Source: an uncultured Muribaculum sp.
GTDB taxonomy: Bacteria > Bacteroidota > Bacteroidia > Bacteroidales > Muribaculaceae
Reading direction: 5' to 3'
Assembly (NCBI GenBank): GCA_910578835.1
Contig: CAJTSK010000048.1
Span: forward strand, 1-16,506
Length of the DNA stretch: 16,506 nt
The first letter of the stretch is position 1; each line of letters starts with the position of its first letter. Below, in pieces: positions 1 through 7,877 of this stretch. The notes below the pieces were generated by a model, which was not told the DNA's origin, did no database searches, and saw nothing but the letters and a program-made list of their open reading frames with translations. A program made the position numbers and the translations under genes.

Positions 1-1
1 C

Positions 2-631
2 TATATCCTCAGGCAAAAATATGTTGCGACACTATATTTCCAGTATGGAGACAAATCAACCGTGCAGTTGCCATACCAGTCGCCCGATGCTCTTAACCTC
101 ATTTATCAGACCATCAACATGAACTATGAACGTGTAGTCGGGCTTAATCTCCATGCTCCTTTCGGCGTCAGTTACACCTGGAATGCCACTGCCACTGCAA
201 ACGTGATGAACAGGCGGGCAAAAGCTAATCATTTCCATGACATCAGTTTTGACAACAGTAAATGGATTTTCTACGGCTCGCTTAACAATACCTTCAAGTT
301 CAGTCAGAACAGTCCCATCTCCGTTTCTTTGGATTTCAGCTATATATCACCATCACTGCAAGGAATAGCCGACCTTTCCAGTATTTGGAAAATTGATGCC
401 GGTATTAAATGGCAATTCGGAAAGAGCCGCTGTTGTGAATTAGACCTAAGGGCTGATGACATATTCAATAAATGGTCGCCGACGATGAGCATCAATCATG
501 CCGGTCAGGACTACCGGATGAAAGTACGCGATATGTCCCGCAATCTCAAATTGACATTTATATGGCGGTTCAATGGATTTAAGCCCAAAGACACGGAGAT
601 AGACACATCGCGTTTCGGCACAGGTAAATAA
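2..631 (+). CDS. Outer membrane beta-barrel family protein, C-terminal part (5' end outside window)
   Basis: The reading frame is open to the left edge, so this is the last 209 residues of a longer gene. The sequence alternates polar and hydrophobic residues in strands ending in aromatic residues (for example VATLYFQYG, ISVSLDFSYIS, LKLTFIWRFNG), as in outer-membrane barrels. The tail, with a last strand ending WRF followed by a short basic stretch and SRFGTGK, is typical of the OMP_b-brl_3 group of TonB-dependent-receptor-like proteins of Bacteroidetes. A GTG at 62 could be mistaken for a start, but in-frame barrel sequence continues upstream of it. The likely role is an outer-membrane transporter or surface protein; the substrate cannot be read from this part. 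A hairpin terminator follows directly. Confidence 0.75.
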   Translation, partial: YILRQKYVATLYFQYGDKSTVQLPYQSPDALNLIYQTINMNYERVVGLNLHAPFGVSYTWNATATANVMNRRAKANHFHDISFDNSKWIFYGSLNNTFKFSQNSPISVSLDFSYISPSLQGIADLSSIWKIDAGIKWQFGKSRCCELDLRADDIFNKWSPTMSINHAGQDYRMKVRDMSRNLKLTFIWRFNGFKPKDTEIDTSRFGTGK

Positions 632-636
632 CAACT

Positions 637-676
637 TAACGGCTATCGACCCGGATTGTGGGGGCGATAGCCGTTA
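637..676. terminator. Hairpin terminator between convergent genes
   Basis: A perfect 12-bp inverted repeat (TAACGGCTATCG at 637-648, its complement at 665-676) encloses a 16-base loop. It starts 5 bases after the stop codon of the beta-barrel gene and ends 24 bases before the stop codon of the minus-strand rubredoxin gene, so it can serve both convergent transcripts. There is no strong T-run on either side. Confidence 0.7.
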
Positions 677-700
677 GGTTTATACGAAGAGTGTTACGAT

Positions 701-862
701 TTATTTCTGTATTTCAAACTGGTCTTTACCGACTCCGCAGAGGGGACATACCCAATCATCGGGAATGTCTTCAAATGCTGTTCCGGGGGCAATTCCATGT
801 TCGGGATCGCCGATTTCAGGGTCATAAACCCAGTCACATACTACGCAAACATATTTGTCCAT
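701..862 (-). CDS. Rubredoxin
   Basis: A 53-residue protein starting MDKYVCVVCDWVYDPEIGD. The four iron ligands form two pairs: CVVC at residues 6-9 and CPLCG at 39-43. The family landmarks Y-D-P near residue 13 and the acidic segment leading into DDWVCP are present, and the length is normal for a rubredoxin. It binds one Fe(SCys)4 centre and carries single electrons in the cytoplasm, usually to peroxide- or superoxide-reducing enzymes in anaerobes. The ATG at 862-860 is the only sensible start. The gene lies 50 bases downstream of the cupin gene on the same strand and is probably co-transcribed with it; a flavodoxin lies further upstream. Confidence 0.95.
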   Translation of the reverse strand: MDKYVCVVCDWVYDPEIGDPEHGIAPGTAFEDIPDDWVCPLCGVGKDQFEIQK

Positions 863-912
863 AATCGTAAGTTTTTATTGGTTAGCTATTCGGGTTATTA
901 TCTCGATATATG

Positions 913-1242
913 TCATGCTTTTATTTTTACGAGCATTACCTTTGAGTCAGCCTTGGCAATCACGCTGTGGGGTACACTTTCTCCTATCAGCATGAAATCT
1001 CCGGCTTTCAGGTGGTTTTTGCGGTCAATCATTGTGAACTCAATCTCGCCTTCAATCACATAAACCATTAATTCGCCGGGAGCAAGGTGCTCAGCGAGGA
1101 CCTGGCCCTCCTTGAACGCCAAAAGAGACACACCGCCATTGGCATTTTCAAAGATTGACTTGAAATTTACCTTGTCATTTCTATTCTCAATCTGTGGGAG
1201 GAGAGTGTGTACTTCTCCAAATTTGTATTCAGTATTCAACAT
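913..1242 (-). CDS. Small single-domain cupin protein
   Basis: A 109-residue protein with one cupin barrel. Motif 1 covers about residues 50-66 (AEHLAPGELMVYVIEGE, H52 and E57) and motif 2 about 80-94 (AGDFMLIGESVPHSV, H92). Motif 1 normally has H-x-H; here the second His is missing, so metal binding may be altered or absent. The frame extends 25 residues upstream to 1317, but that stretch is basic and unlike cupins. The ATG at 1242 gives the usual cupin N-terminus, with a strand beginning about residue 27. Small cupins of this type act as stress or sensor proteins or isomerases; the substrate is unknown. It sits between flavodoxin and rubredoxin on the same strand, which suggests a redox or oxygen-response context. 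Confidence 0.8.
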   Translation of the reverse strand: MLNTEYKFGEVHTLLPQIENRNDKVNFKSIFENANGGVSLLAFKEGQVLAEHLAPGELMVYVIEGEIEFTMIDRKNHLKAGDFMLIGESVPHSVIAKADSKVMLVKIKA

Positions 1243-1400
1243 AATATTTGAGTTTTTAGCCTTGGCGATATTGTAGCCGCCATCTCGTTGTCTGGAAAAG
1301 AAACACCTTCTTTGCAATTATTGTTCAGAGATTTAGATAATTTTATGGTAGGGGAGTCAGCCCGTGTGAATCACCGGGGGGAAATGGCTATAAAACCTAA

Positions 1401-1437
1401 GCGGATGAAGATTGTGACAATTCACAATCCCACCCGC
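1401..1437. other. Inverted repeat in the flavodoxin-cupin gap
   Basis: GATTGTGA (1410-1417), a 4-base loop and TCACAATC (1422-1429) form a perfect 8-bp stem. Outer arms GCGG (1401-1404) and CCGC (1434-1437) could extend it past an internal loop. On the minus strand it lies downstream of flavodoxin and about 170 bases upstream of the cupin start, so it could be a terminator or an operator. No run of T follows. The rest of the 247-base gap (1243-1489) shows no gene and no clear TAnnTTTG box. Confidence 0.4.
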
Positions 1438-1489
1438 AATCTATCGGAAACCTGAAAGACTCCGTATCTATACCAATTGGAATCTCCGG

Positions 1490-1993
1490 TTATTTAATTT
1501 CCGATTTTACCTTTGCAATCCACTCTTTAAGGCGGTGGTCGGTCAATTCTTCTTTATTAACATTGTCGAGCAATAGTCCTACATATACTCCATCGATAAA
1601 AGCCGGGCTTTCGTCAAAGTCATAGCCCTCTGCATTGAAATATCCGATAAATCGAGCTCCGGTCTTCTGCAGGCGGTTGTACAGCTCGCCGACGGCTCCG
1701 CAGAATGTATCGCTCATCGACTCGTCGCCACAGCCAAACAAGGCTATCTGTTTGTCCTTAAGTTCAAGTGCCTCAAGTCCGTCAAGAAAATCAAACCAGT
1801 CATCCTGTAATTCGCCGGCTCCCCAGGTGGAAGTACCAAGTATAAGTACTCCATATCCTGCCACATCAGATGGTGATGATTTAGCCACATTATGCACGTC
1901 AGCCTCAGCTACGCCGAGTCTCTTGGCTATTTCCTCTGCCACTTCTGCCGTGACACCGGTTGATGATCCGTAGAATATTCCTATCTTTTTCAT
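1490..1993 (-). CDS. fldA: Flavodoxin, long-chain type
   Basis: A 167-residue FMN-binding electron carrier. The phosphate loop is GSSTGVTAE (residues 9-17), the first flavin loop is GTSTWGAGELQDDW (53-66, with W57 in the usual stacking position), and the second loop is FGCGDESMSDTF (86-97). The tyrosine that normally stacks on the other face of FMN in the second loop is missing (Ser/Met there), which may shift the redox potential. The insertion around residues 118-140 makes it a long-chain flavodoxin. The frame extends 12 residues upstream to 2029, but the ATG at 1993 puts beta strand 1 at the N-terminus as in the family. It is a cytoplasmic alternative to ferredoxin. It lies 59 bases downstream of the DUF5686 gene and upstream of the cupin and rubredoxin genes, all on the same strand. 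Confidence 0.93.
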   Translation of the reverse strand: MKKIGIFYGSSTGVTAEVAEEIAKRLGVAEADVHNVAKSSPSDVAGYGVLILGTSTWGAGELQDDWFDFLDGLEALELKDKQIALFGCGDESMSDTFCGAVGELYNRLQKTGARFIGYFNAEGYDFDESPAFIDGVYVGLLLDNVNKEELTDHRLKEWIAKVKSEIK

Positions 1994-2052
1994 AACAGTT
2001 CTTCGTTTTCTCTTATAACATGATGTCACGAAGAATGTTCACCGGATGGTGT

Positions 2053-4599
2053 TTAGAATGAGAAATGCAGGGCGAAACGTATTCCCCAGTCAGGCGCGTC
2101 AAATGAATGGCGGTAACTGAGACGCCACACTGAGTCAATCCTGATGATACGGAATATGTTGTCGATACCGGCGCTGATTTCCATATAAGGCATATTGCTC
2201 ATCATCGTTGTATGTACGTTTTCGGGAAACGCAAATAGCGACTTGTTGTAAATCGGGTTGTTGCGGTGGCTAAGATGTCCCCATAACCCCTTGAAGTTGA
2301 CTACTTCCCTTAGTTTTAACTTCTTCACGAGGGGGATATGGTTAAATATCAAGCCGTTCATCCAATAAGTCAAGTCGACCTGGGCATAAGAGTCGTTGAT
2401 AAATTCAAGCGGATTCATCAACGCGAAGCTTTCCGACTGGATGGTATAGGAGAGGTTGGCGTTGGGCAGACATAGGTTCATGTAGGGCGACGGTGACCAT
2501 GAGTGCCCTCCCTTGACAACCGCGTCGATATAGCCGAACGCAGAGAGCCATATGCGCTTGAAAAATCTCATTTCCGTACGGTTGATTGTAAACATGCTTC
2601 CCATCACTCCTTTGGGCGCGTAGGTATGTCCTATCTCTATTATGGGCGCGTCCATATTGATAGGGCTTCGCGATGTAGTGCCTTGCAAAAATTTCTCGCC
2701 GGGCGCGTAGCGGAGTTTGACATTAAACATCAGCTCATTGTAATGTCCGTAATTGTTGCCGTAACCGTCGGTAAACGGTATCCAGCGTGTCGCTTCTTGT
2801 CGCTCGAATGTCGCGCCTGCAGTGACAGAAAAGTTGTTATAGAGCTCAAGCGTATATTCAAGCATGGTTGCACGGCGATAGGTCACGCGTGTGTCAGCCA
2901 GACGCTTCCATGACAGAAATACATTGTCAGAGTTGGTAAACGCGTATTTCTGACCGAGTTCGTCAAGGAGATATAGGGACGTTAGTCTGAGCGAATGGAC
3001 CGGAAATTCGCGGGAGTGGTACTCTTTGTCGCGAAATGAGTATTCAACCTCACCCCGGTATTTGAACTTGTGGTCGCGGAAACCGTAAGCAACGAAGCCT
3101 CGGGCAAACCATCGTTTAGAGAGGTAAGCCGTGGTCATGCCTCCCGCTCGCAGTCTTATACCCTCTGCCGTGTTGTAGGATATGCTTGTATTGACGGGAC
3201 CGTAATCAAATTTTGGCGGATTACCGGTGTGCCAATATCCCATGACAAGCAGTTTGAGTGTCTTTTCTGTCCAGTAATATAAAGGCACTGACCGCAGACG
3301 CCGTATCATGGATTCAACGCTGCCTTCTCCGGTTTTCAGCGGTATAAGGCGATGGCTAGCCCAAAACTCGTCGTCGCGGTCACGCGCTCCGTCGAGTATT
3401 ATCTCAGGCGGTGTGCCGTTGAATATCTGGCTTTCAAGTCCCGGACGGTCGAAATTATGATTCTCATAGACTGTGTTGCGGTGAGTGTATAGCTTAGGGA
3501 GTGCAGGCAACACGGAAAATTCGATAATCATGTCATCGGTTTTCTTTAGGCGTGTACCGTCGGGCGCTTTCTCAAATTTTTGCCTTACCGACATTGCGTC
3601 AAGAAAATTCACGTTGATGGAGTGGGGCAGATGCAGTTCAATCTGCTTGATAAACATCGTTGAATCATTTTTCGGCACATACAACTTGCCGATGAAACCC
3701 CATGTCTCCGACGTATGAGGAACAAAACTTAACACGACACATGAATCACCCTCGACTACCATCGTGTCGGTAAGATAAAACTTGTAGAAGTCGGGGGCTA
3801 TGCTTGACAGTGGGCTTACAAATCGGTTTTGAAGCAACGTGACATCGTTTTGGTAAATGTCAATTTCGCGGAAAGCATCTTCAAGAGCTTCTCGCGAGGC
3901 ATCTTTATTTGAAGTCATCTCGTCAAGTCCTACCTGTTTTAAACCAAGCACGGTCTCACGAGTCGATTCGGGCTTTTTACGATAATTGACCTCCGATGAT
4001 TTTTCTTTGGTGAGAAAGTTTAGTATCGGTCGTCCGGAAATTTCGGAGTAGTCAACATGCTCTTTAAGAAAATTAAATTTTTTACCAAGCCAACTATAAT
4101 TTTTATCAGGGTCAAAGTCGTTGATTGCCATGTTGATACGCTCATACTTATCATAGTTGTAATAATTATGGCGCTTTGGGTCGGATAGGGGGGCTGCCCG
4201 TCTTATCCGGTTGAGAAAGTCGACTGCCGGATTGTTTTTCTTGCTGTATTTCTCTTTCTTTGGTTTGACTATTACCTCTTTTAGTGTAACGCCTGTCGGC
4301 GATAGGCTGACATGCATGTCACGAGATGTCGCCACCTTCTTTGTCATATAGCCCATCATTGAAAAGCGAAGGCTGTCGCCTGGAATATCTGCCGCAATGG
4401 AAAACCTGCCGTTTTCATCAGTCATGGTGCCGGCATTTTTTCCCTCGACAAAGACGGCGACATAGGGTAACCCCTCTTGAGTCAATGAATCAGCCACAAA
4501 TCCTGTCAATGTTACTGTTGCTCCCGATAACTTGGCGGGAAGCAAAGCCCATAGCAGAAGCAGCCGGTAGAAAATATGCTTTGGCAGGAGATTATTCAA
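2053..4599 (-). CDS. DUF5686 / carboxypeptidase-regulatory-like outer membrane protein
   Basis: An 848-residue protein. Residues 1-27 form a signal peptide (basic start, hydrophobic LLLLWALL, then small residues). Residues about 28-110 are a CarboxypepD_reg-like fold (TLTGFVADSLTQEGLPYVAV...DENGRFSI...MGYMTKKV), a common plug-preceding domain in Bacteroidetes. The rest matches DUF5686: a polar periplasmic section and then many aromatic-rich strands that end RFALHFSF, as outer-membrane barrels do. Function is unknown. The start seems to be TTG at 4599-4597: there is no in-frame ATG before the signal peptide, and the minus-strand promoter box at 4642-4635 leaves only about 30 bases of leader. 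The long hydrophobic barrel and the terminal Phe suggest outer-membrane insertion by the BAM complex. Confidence 0.82.
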   Translation of the reverse strand: MNNLLPKHIFYRLLLLWALLPAKLSGATVTLTGFVADSLTQEGLPYVAVFVEGKNAGTMTDENGRFSIAADIPGDSLRFSMMGYMTKKVATSRDMHVSLSPTGVTLKEVIVKPKKEKYSKKNNPAVDFLNRIRRAAPLSDPKRHNYYNYDKYERINMAINDFDPDKNYSWLGKKFNFLKEHVDYSEISGRPILNFLTKEKSSEVNYRKKPESTRETVLGLKQVGLDEMTSNKDASREALEDAFREIDIYQNDVTLLQNRFVSPLSSIAPDFYKFYLTDTMVVEGDSCVVLSFVPHTSETWGFIGKLYVPKNDSTMFIKQIELHLPHSINVNFLDAMSVRQKFEKAPDGTRLKKTDDMIIEFSVLPALPKLYTHRNTVYENHNFDRPGLESQIFNGTPPEIILDGARDRDDEFWASHRLIPLKTGEGSVESMIRRLRSVPLYYWTEKTLKLLVMGYWHTGNPPKFDYGPVNTSISYNTAEGIRLRAGGMTTAYLSKRWFARGFVAYGFRDHKFKYRGEVEYSFRDKEYHSREFPVHSLRLTSLYLLDELGQKYAFTNSDNVFLSWKRLADTRVTYRRATMLEYTLELYNNFSVTAGATFERQEATRWIPFTDGYGNNYGHYNELMFNVKLRYAPGEKFLQGTTSRSPINMDAPIIEIGHTYAPKGVMGSMFTINRTEMRFFKRIWLSAFGYIDAVVKGGHSWSPSPYMNLCLPNANLSYTIQSESFALMNPLEFINDSYAQVDLTYWMNGLIFNHIPLVKKLKLREVVNFKGLWGHLSHRNNPIYNKSLFAFPENVHTTMMSNMPYMEISAGIDNIFRIIRIDSVWRLSYRHSFDAPDWGIRFALHFSF

Positions 4600-4634
4600 A
4601 ACTTTTGCTCTAAAATCTTTATCTTTTTGAAAAA

Positions 4635-4648
4635 CAAATATAACTTTG
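4635..4648. promoter_or_regulatory. Overlapping divergent promoter boxes for DUF5686 gene and CYTH gene
   Basis: Two Bacteroidetes -7 boxes (TAnnTTTG) overlap by two bases on opposite strands: TATATTTG on the minus strand (4642-4635), serving the DUF5686 gene, and TAACTTTG on the plus strand (4641-4648), serving the CYTH gene. The -33 TTG elements are not well placed on either side, so strength is uncertain. Both genes begin within about 65 bases of this point. Confidence 0.55.
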
Positions 4649-4710
4649 CAATGTTCGGCAACAGCAATAAGCCTTTTTTACCGAATGCAAATTTACTACA
4701 AATATAACCT

Positions 4711-5175
4711 ATGGCAAAAGAAATTGAACGTAAGTTTCTTGTCAGAGATGATTCCTTCAAAATTGGCGCTATAAGCGAAAAACATATAATACAGGGTTAT
4801 CTCTCAACTGAGGTGAGGGCGACTATACGTGTACGTATCGTCGATGACAGCGCGGTACTTACCGTTAAGGGAAAAAACGACGGTGTAGTGCGCGATGAAT
4901 GGGAGTATCCGATTCCGGTAGATGACGCAAGGGAAATGCTTCAGCGTCTATCAACCGGGACTTTGATTGACAAGGTGAGGTATATAGTGGAATATGAAGG
5001 GAAGAGATGGGAGGTTGATTCATTTCGCTCTCCATTGCCCGGACTGGTGGTCGCTGAAATTGAGCTGTCGTCGCCTGAGGAGGAGTTTGCCATCCCTCCA
5101 TTTATAGGAGAAGAGGTGACCGGCGATCCTGCATATTACAATTCCACGATTGCGCGTATGGGGATGAACGGATAG
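4711..5175 (+). CDS. CYTH-domain protein (probable inorganic triphosphatase type)
   Basis: A 154-residue single CYTH domain. The defining EIERKFLV is at residues 4-11. Other tunnel residues are RVR (40-42), LTVKG with K53, DEWEY (62-66), DKVRY (87-91), WEVDSF (100-105) and AEIEL (115-119), ending with the usual YYNSTIA. These residues bind a triphosphate and two metal ions inside an eight-stranded tunnel. Bacterial members of this size usually hydrolyse inorganic tripolyphosphate or similar triphosphates; a few are class IV adenylate cyclases or thiamine triphosphatases, and sequence alone does not separate these. It ends 4 bases before the convergent end of queE, so no terminator fits between them. 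Confidence 0.9.
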   Translation: MAKEIERKFLVRDDSFKIGAISEKHIIQGYLSTEVRATIRVRIVDDSAVLTVKGKNDGVVRDEWEYPIPVDDAREMLQRLSTGTLIDKVRYIVEYEGKRWEVDSFRSPLPGLVVAEIELSSPEEEFAIPPFIGEEVTGDPAYYNSTIARMGMNG

Positions 5176-5179
5176 GGCG

Positions 5180-5770
5180 CTACCTGACGTTTAGCACCTT
5201 GTGCATCTGCAAGCCTAAGCGCCATTGCGGATGGGCGAGACAATAGTCAAATGCCGCCTCTGTGATTTTCCTGTTTTCTTTTATGTCGCCGGTGTCGCAT
5301 GGCTGGAGTACCCTGTAGGCGGCATCAATGCTGTCATATCGCGAAGGGTCATTGTCGCCTGTGAACACCACTTTCAGCTCTTCGCACTTCTCCAGCACCG
5401 GTGTTGCCTTTTCACAAAAGGCATCTTTTGGTGATAGGGTTACAAAATCGATATTCTCCGGCAGGTGACATGTCCCGTTGGTCTCGATACATATACGGCG
5501 TCCTGTCTCTTTCAGCGCTTCTACAAGCTCAGCGTCGACCCATAATCCGGGTTCGCCGCCGGTGAGTATCACGAGTGTACCCTTGTGCCTGTTGACTGCG
5601 GCGACAATCTCGTCACGGGTCATTTCCGATGCCGTGGAGTGGTTGGTGTCACAAAACGGGCAACGGAGATTACATCCGCTGAACCTTACAAACACGGCAG
5701 GGATACCGGTGTGTACACCTTCTCCCTGCACGCTGTAAAATATCTCGTTTATACGGTAAGTCGTAGCCAC
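5180..5770 (-). CDS. queE: 7-carboxy-7-deazaguanine synthase (radical SAM)
   Basis: A 196-residue protein starting with the family signature NEIFYSVQGEG (residues 8-18). The radical-SAM cluster motif is C33-x3-C37-x2-C40 (GCNLRCPFCDT), and the SAM-binding GGEP motif is at 71-74. It converts 6-carboxy-tetrahydropterin to 7-carboxy-7-deazaguanine, the second step after QueD, using a [4Fe-4S] cluster and Mg2+. The start is GTG at 5770-5768, which lies inside the 3' end of queD, so the two genes overlap by 22 bases and are probably translationally coupled. The small size and the N-terminus right at the QGEG motif are normal for the family. Confidence 0.95.
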   Translation of the reverse strand: MATTYRINEIFYSVQGEGVHTGIPAVFVRFSGCNLRCPFCDTNHSTASEMTRDEIVAAVNRHKGTLVILTGGEPGLWVDAELVEALKETGRRICIETNGTCHLPENIDFVTLSPKDAFCEKATPVLEKCEELKVVFTGDNDPSRYDSIDAAYRVLQPCDTGDIKENRKITEAAFDYCLAHPQWRLGLQMHKVLNVR

Positions 5771-6114
5771 GTGCCTGCTTTTTCTTCGTCAATATACATC
5801 GCTTCATTACCTTCCGACTCTTTGACACTCGCCTTGTAGCACTGCGGTACGCGGTCTACTACCCAGCGCGCTATATTTTCTGCCGTCGGATTAAAGGGCA
5901 GCAGCTCGTTGAGGTTGCCATGGTCGAGATAGCCGTGAATCTGCTCCTTGATGCTTGTGAAGTCACACACCATCCCGTCGGCATTAAGCTCTGGCGCCAT
6001 GCAGTAGACGGTAATCACCCAATTGTGACCGTGCAGATTGCTGCACTTGCTTGGATAGCTCAGTGATAATCTGTGAGATGCCGATATTTCAAGCCGTTTC
6101 TTTACGAAATACAT
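5749..6114 (-). CDS. queD: 6-carboxy-5,6,7,8-tetrahydropterin synthase
   Basis: A 121-residue member of the PTPS/QueD family. The zinc ligands are H14, H28 and H30 (the latter two in LHGHNW). The catalytic cysteine is C24. D64-H65 (LDHGNLNEL) and E99 complete the active site, and NPTAENIA (75-82) is the conserved helix start. It converts 7,8-dihydroneopterin triphosphate to 6-carboxytetrahydropterin, the first committed step toward preQ0 and queuosine. It starts with ATG 9 bases after the rlmD stop and overlaps queE by 22 bases, so it is the middle gene of a three-gene operon. queC and queF are not in the window. Confidence 0.95.
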   Translation of the reverse strand: MYFVKKRLEISASHRLSLSYPSKCSNLHGHNWVITVYCMAPELNADGMVCDFTSIKEQIHGYLDHGNLNELLPFNPTAENIARWVVDRVPQCYKASVKESEGNEAMYIDEEKAGTWLRLTV

Positions 6115-6123
6115 TGGTGGCGG

Positions 6124-7533
6124 TTATTTAAGAGTCATGTTTATTACATTCTCGACATGAGCTGTGTGGGGGAACATGTCTACAGGCTGTATCGCCTCAA
6201 CTTTATATTTTTTGTCAAGCAGGGCTATGTCGCGTGCCTGTGTGGCAGGGTTACAGCTTACATATACGATGCGGCGTGGCTCGGCATTAAGGATTACATT
6301 CACCACATCCTCGTGCATTCCGGCACGTGGCGGGTCGACAATCATAACGTCGGGTCTGCCATGGACGGATACAAATTCATCAGTGAGCACATCTTTCATG
6401 TCTCCGGCAAAAAACAAGGTGTTGTCTATGCCGTTGACTTCCGAATTGATTTTTGCATCGGCGATTGCCTCGGGCACATATTCTATTCCGATAACTTTCG
6501 AGGCTTTTGCCGCTACGAAGTTGGCGATTGTGCCGGTGCCTGTATACAGGTCATATACAAGTTCGTCGCCGCTAAGTCCGGCGAAGTCACGCACCACGCT
6601 GTATAGCCGGTAAGCCTGACGGGAATTGGTCTGGTAGAATGATTTCGGACCAATCCTGAATCGCAGGGACTCCATCTTCTCCTCTATAAAATCGCTGCCG
6701 GAGAAGGTTATGACCTCCTGGTCGCCTATGGTGTCGTTTACCTTGGTGTTTATTACGTAGAGCAGGGATGTTATTTCGGGGAATTGCTCTTTTACCGCCG
6801 ACAGGAGCGTGTTGATTTTTTCAGAGTCATCTTCGCCAAACACCATTACCGCCATTATCTCGCCGGTAGAGGCTATGCGTATCATCAATGTGCGCAACAG
6901 TCCCTGCTGCTGGCGCAGGTCGTAGAATGTATAGCCATGCTCCTTGCCAAAGTCACGGATAAAGCGGCGCAGTCTGTTGCCGAAATCATCCTGAAGATGG
7001 CAACTGTCGATGTCAAGCACCTTGTCAAACGCTCCGGGGATATGGAATCCGGCACCGTCGCGGTCATTGAATTCTTCGCCCGATGCGAGCTGCTCATAAG
7101 TGAGCCACTTTTTGTTTGAGAAGGTATATTCCATTTTATTGCGGTAACTCCATATCTCTTCAGAGCCAAGGATTGGAGACACCTCTGGGGCATCTACCTT
7201 TGCTATGCGTTCGATGGCATCTTTTACCTGCTGTTGCTTGCATTTCAGCTGAAAATCATAGGGAAGATGCTGCCAACGACATCCGCCGCACACAGTGAAG
7301 TGGCTGCATCGAGGCTCAATCCTTATGTCGCCGGGTTGTCGAAGACATGTGATTCGTCCTTCAGCATAACTCTTTTTCTTCTTGGTAAGCTGTATGTCTA
7401 CAATGTCGCCCGGGGCGCCAAACGGAACAAACACCACCATGTCATTCACGCGTGTCAGGGCATTGCCCTCGGCAGCTACATCTGTTATCTCAATCTGCTC
7501 CAGCAACGGGAGTTCTCTACGTTTACGTGACAA
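6124..7533 (-). CDS. rlmD: 23S rRNA (uracil-5-)-methyltransferase RlmD-type
   Basis: A 469-residue protein. An N-terminal TRAM domain (about 8-62) is followed by the [4Fe-4S] cysteines C76, C82, C85 and C178 and a Rossmann methyltransferase domain with SAM motif DLYTGTGTIA (328-337). The nucleophile is C427 (VSCNPATQARD) and the general base is E461 (HTAHVE). It methylates C5 of a uridine in 23S rRNA (U1939 in E. coli for RlmD); RlmCD-like double specificity is possible in this phylum. The start codon is TTG at 7533-7531: the frame is closed by TGA 12 bases upstream, and the first in-frame ATG (residue 32) would cut off half the TRAM domain. It is the first gene of the operon with queD and queE, with a well-formed promoter just upstream. 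Confidence 0.93.
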   Translation of the reverse strand: MSRKRRELPLLEQIEITDVAAEGNALTRVNDMVVFVPFGAPGDIVDIQLTKKKKSYAEGRITCLRQPGDIRIEPRCSHFTVCGGCRWQHLPYDFQLKCKQQQVKDAIERIAKVDAPEVSPILGSEEIWSYRNKMEYTFSNKKWLTYEQLASGEEFNDRDGAGFHIPGAFDKVLDIDSCHLQDDFGNRLRRFIRDFGKEHGYTFYDLRQQQGLLRTLMIRIASTGEIMAVMVFGEDDSEKINTLLSAVKEQFPEITSLLYVINTKVNDTIGDQEVITFSGSDFIEEKMESLRFRIGPKSFYQTNSRQAYRLYSVVRDFAGLSGDELVYDLYTGTGTIANFVAAKASKVIGIEYVPEAIADAKINSEVNGIDNTLFFAGDMKDVLTDEFVSVHGRPDVMIVDPPRAGMHEDVVNVILNAEPRRIVYVSCNPATQARDIALLDKKYKVEAIQPVDMFPHTAHVENVINMTLK

Positions 7534-7562
7534 TGCAATAATTCAATTTAGTTATTATATCG

Positions 7563-7592
7563 CAAATTTACTGCAAAAAGTTGGATTGACAA
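7563..7592 (-). promoter_or_regulatory. Promoter of the rlmD-queD-queE operon
   Basis: On the minus strand, TTG (7592-7590), a 19-base spacer and TAAATTTG (7570-7563) match the Bacteroidetes -33/-7 promoter with ideal spacing. Transcription would begin near 7556, giving a leader of about 22 bases before the TTG start codon. This supports the unusual start. Confidence 0.7.
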
Positions 7593-7786
7593 TCGCAATG
7601 CGCCATCATAAAAATCAGGCGACACATCATTAATAGACGTTAACAAATCTCACTGTTTTCTGTCATGAGGTGTAAATGACATCATATCTTTTGGTAATCA
7701 TTGCATTTATGGTGTCGCGCCACAAAAAATCACTAATGTTATGTATTTTTATCCACTATTCATTTTCTATATTCATTATATTGTTT

Positions 7787-7794
7787 TAAATTTG
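7787..7794 (+). promoter_or_regulatory. -7 box of the ppdK promoter
   Basis: TAAATTTG matches the Bacteroidetes TAnnTTTG box. Transcription would start near 7800, giving a leader of about 75 bases. The -33 TTG is not clear at the expected distance. Confidence 0.5.
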
Positions 7795-7877
7795 TGCCTA
7801 TGCTTTCCTCAATATTCAAGTACAAAAACAACCAAAAGTTAATTAAATAAGTTTAACATTTAACACCATTCAAGCCA

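Larger units (their letters stand above)
7534..7877. other. Intergenic promoter region between rlmD and ppdK
   Basis: This is 344 bases of AT-rich DNA between two divergent genes. It holds the rlmD promoter (7563-7592, minus), the likely ppdK promoter box (7787-7794, plus) and a 6-bp inverted repeat TGTCAT/ATGACA (7661-7666 and 7676-7681) that could be an operator. I see no gene, RNA or repeat in the rest. Confidence 0.6.

Noticed and set aside
658..864. Plus-strand 68-residue frame opposite the rubredoxin
   Set aside because: It is a shadow of the rubredoxin gene, which has perfect family motifs on the minus strand.
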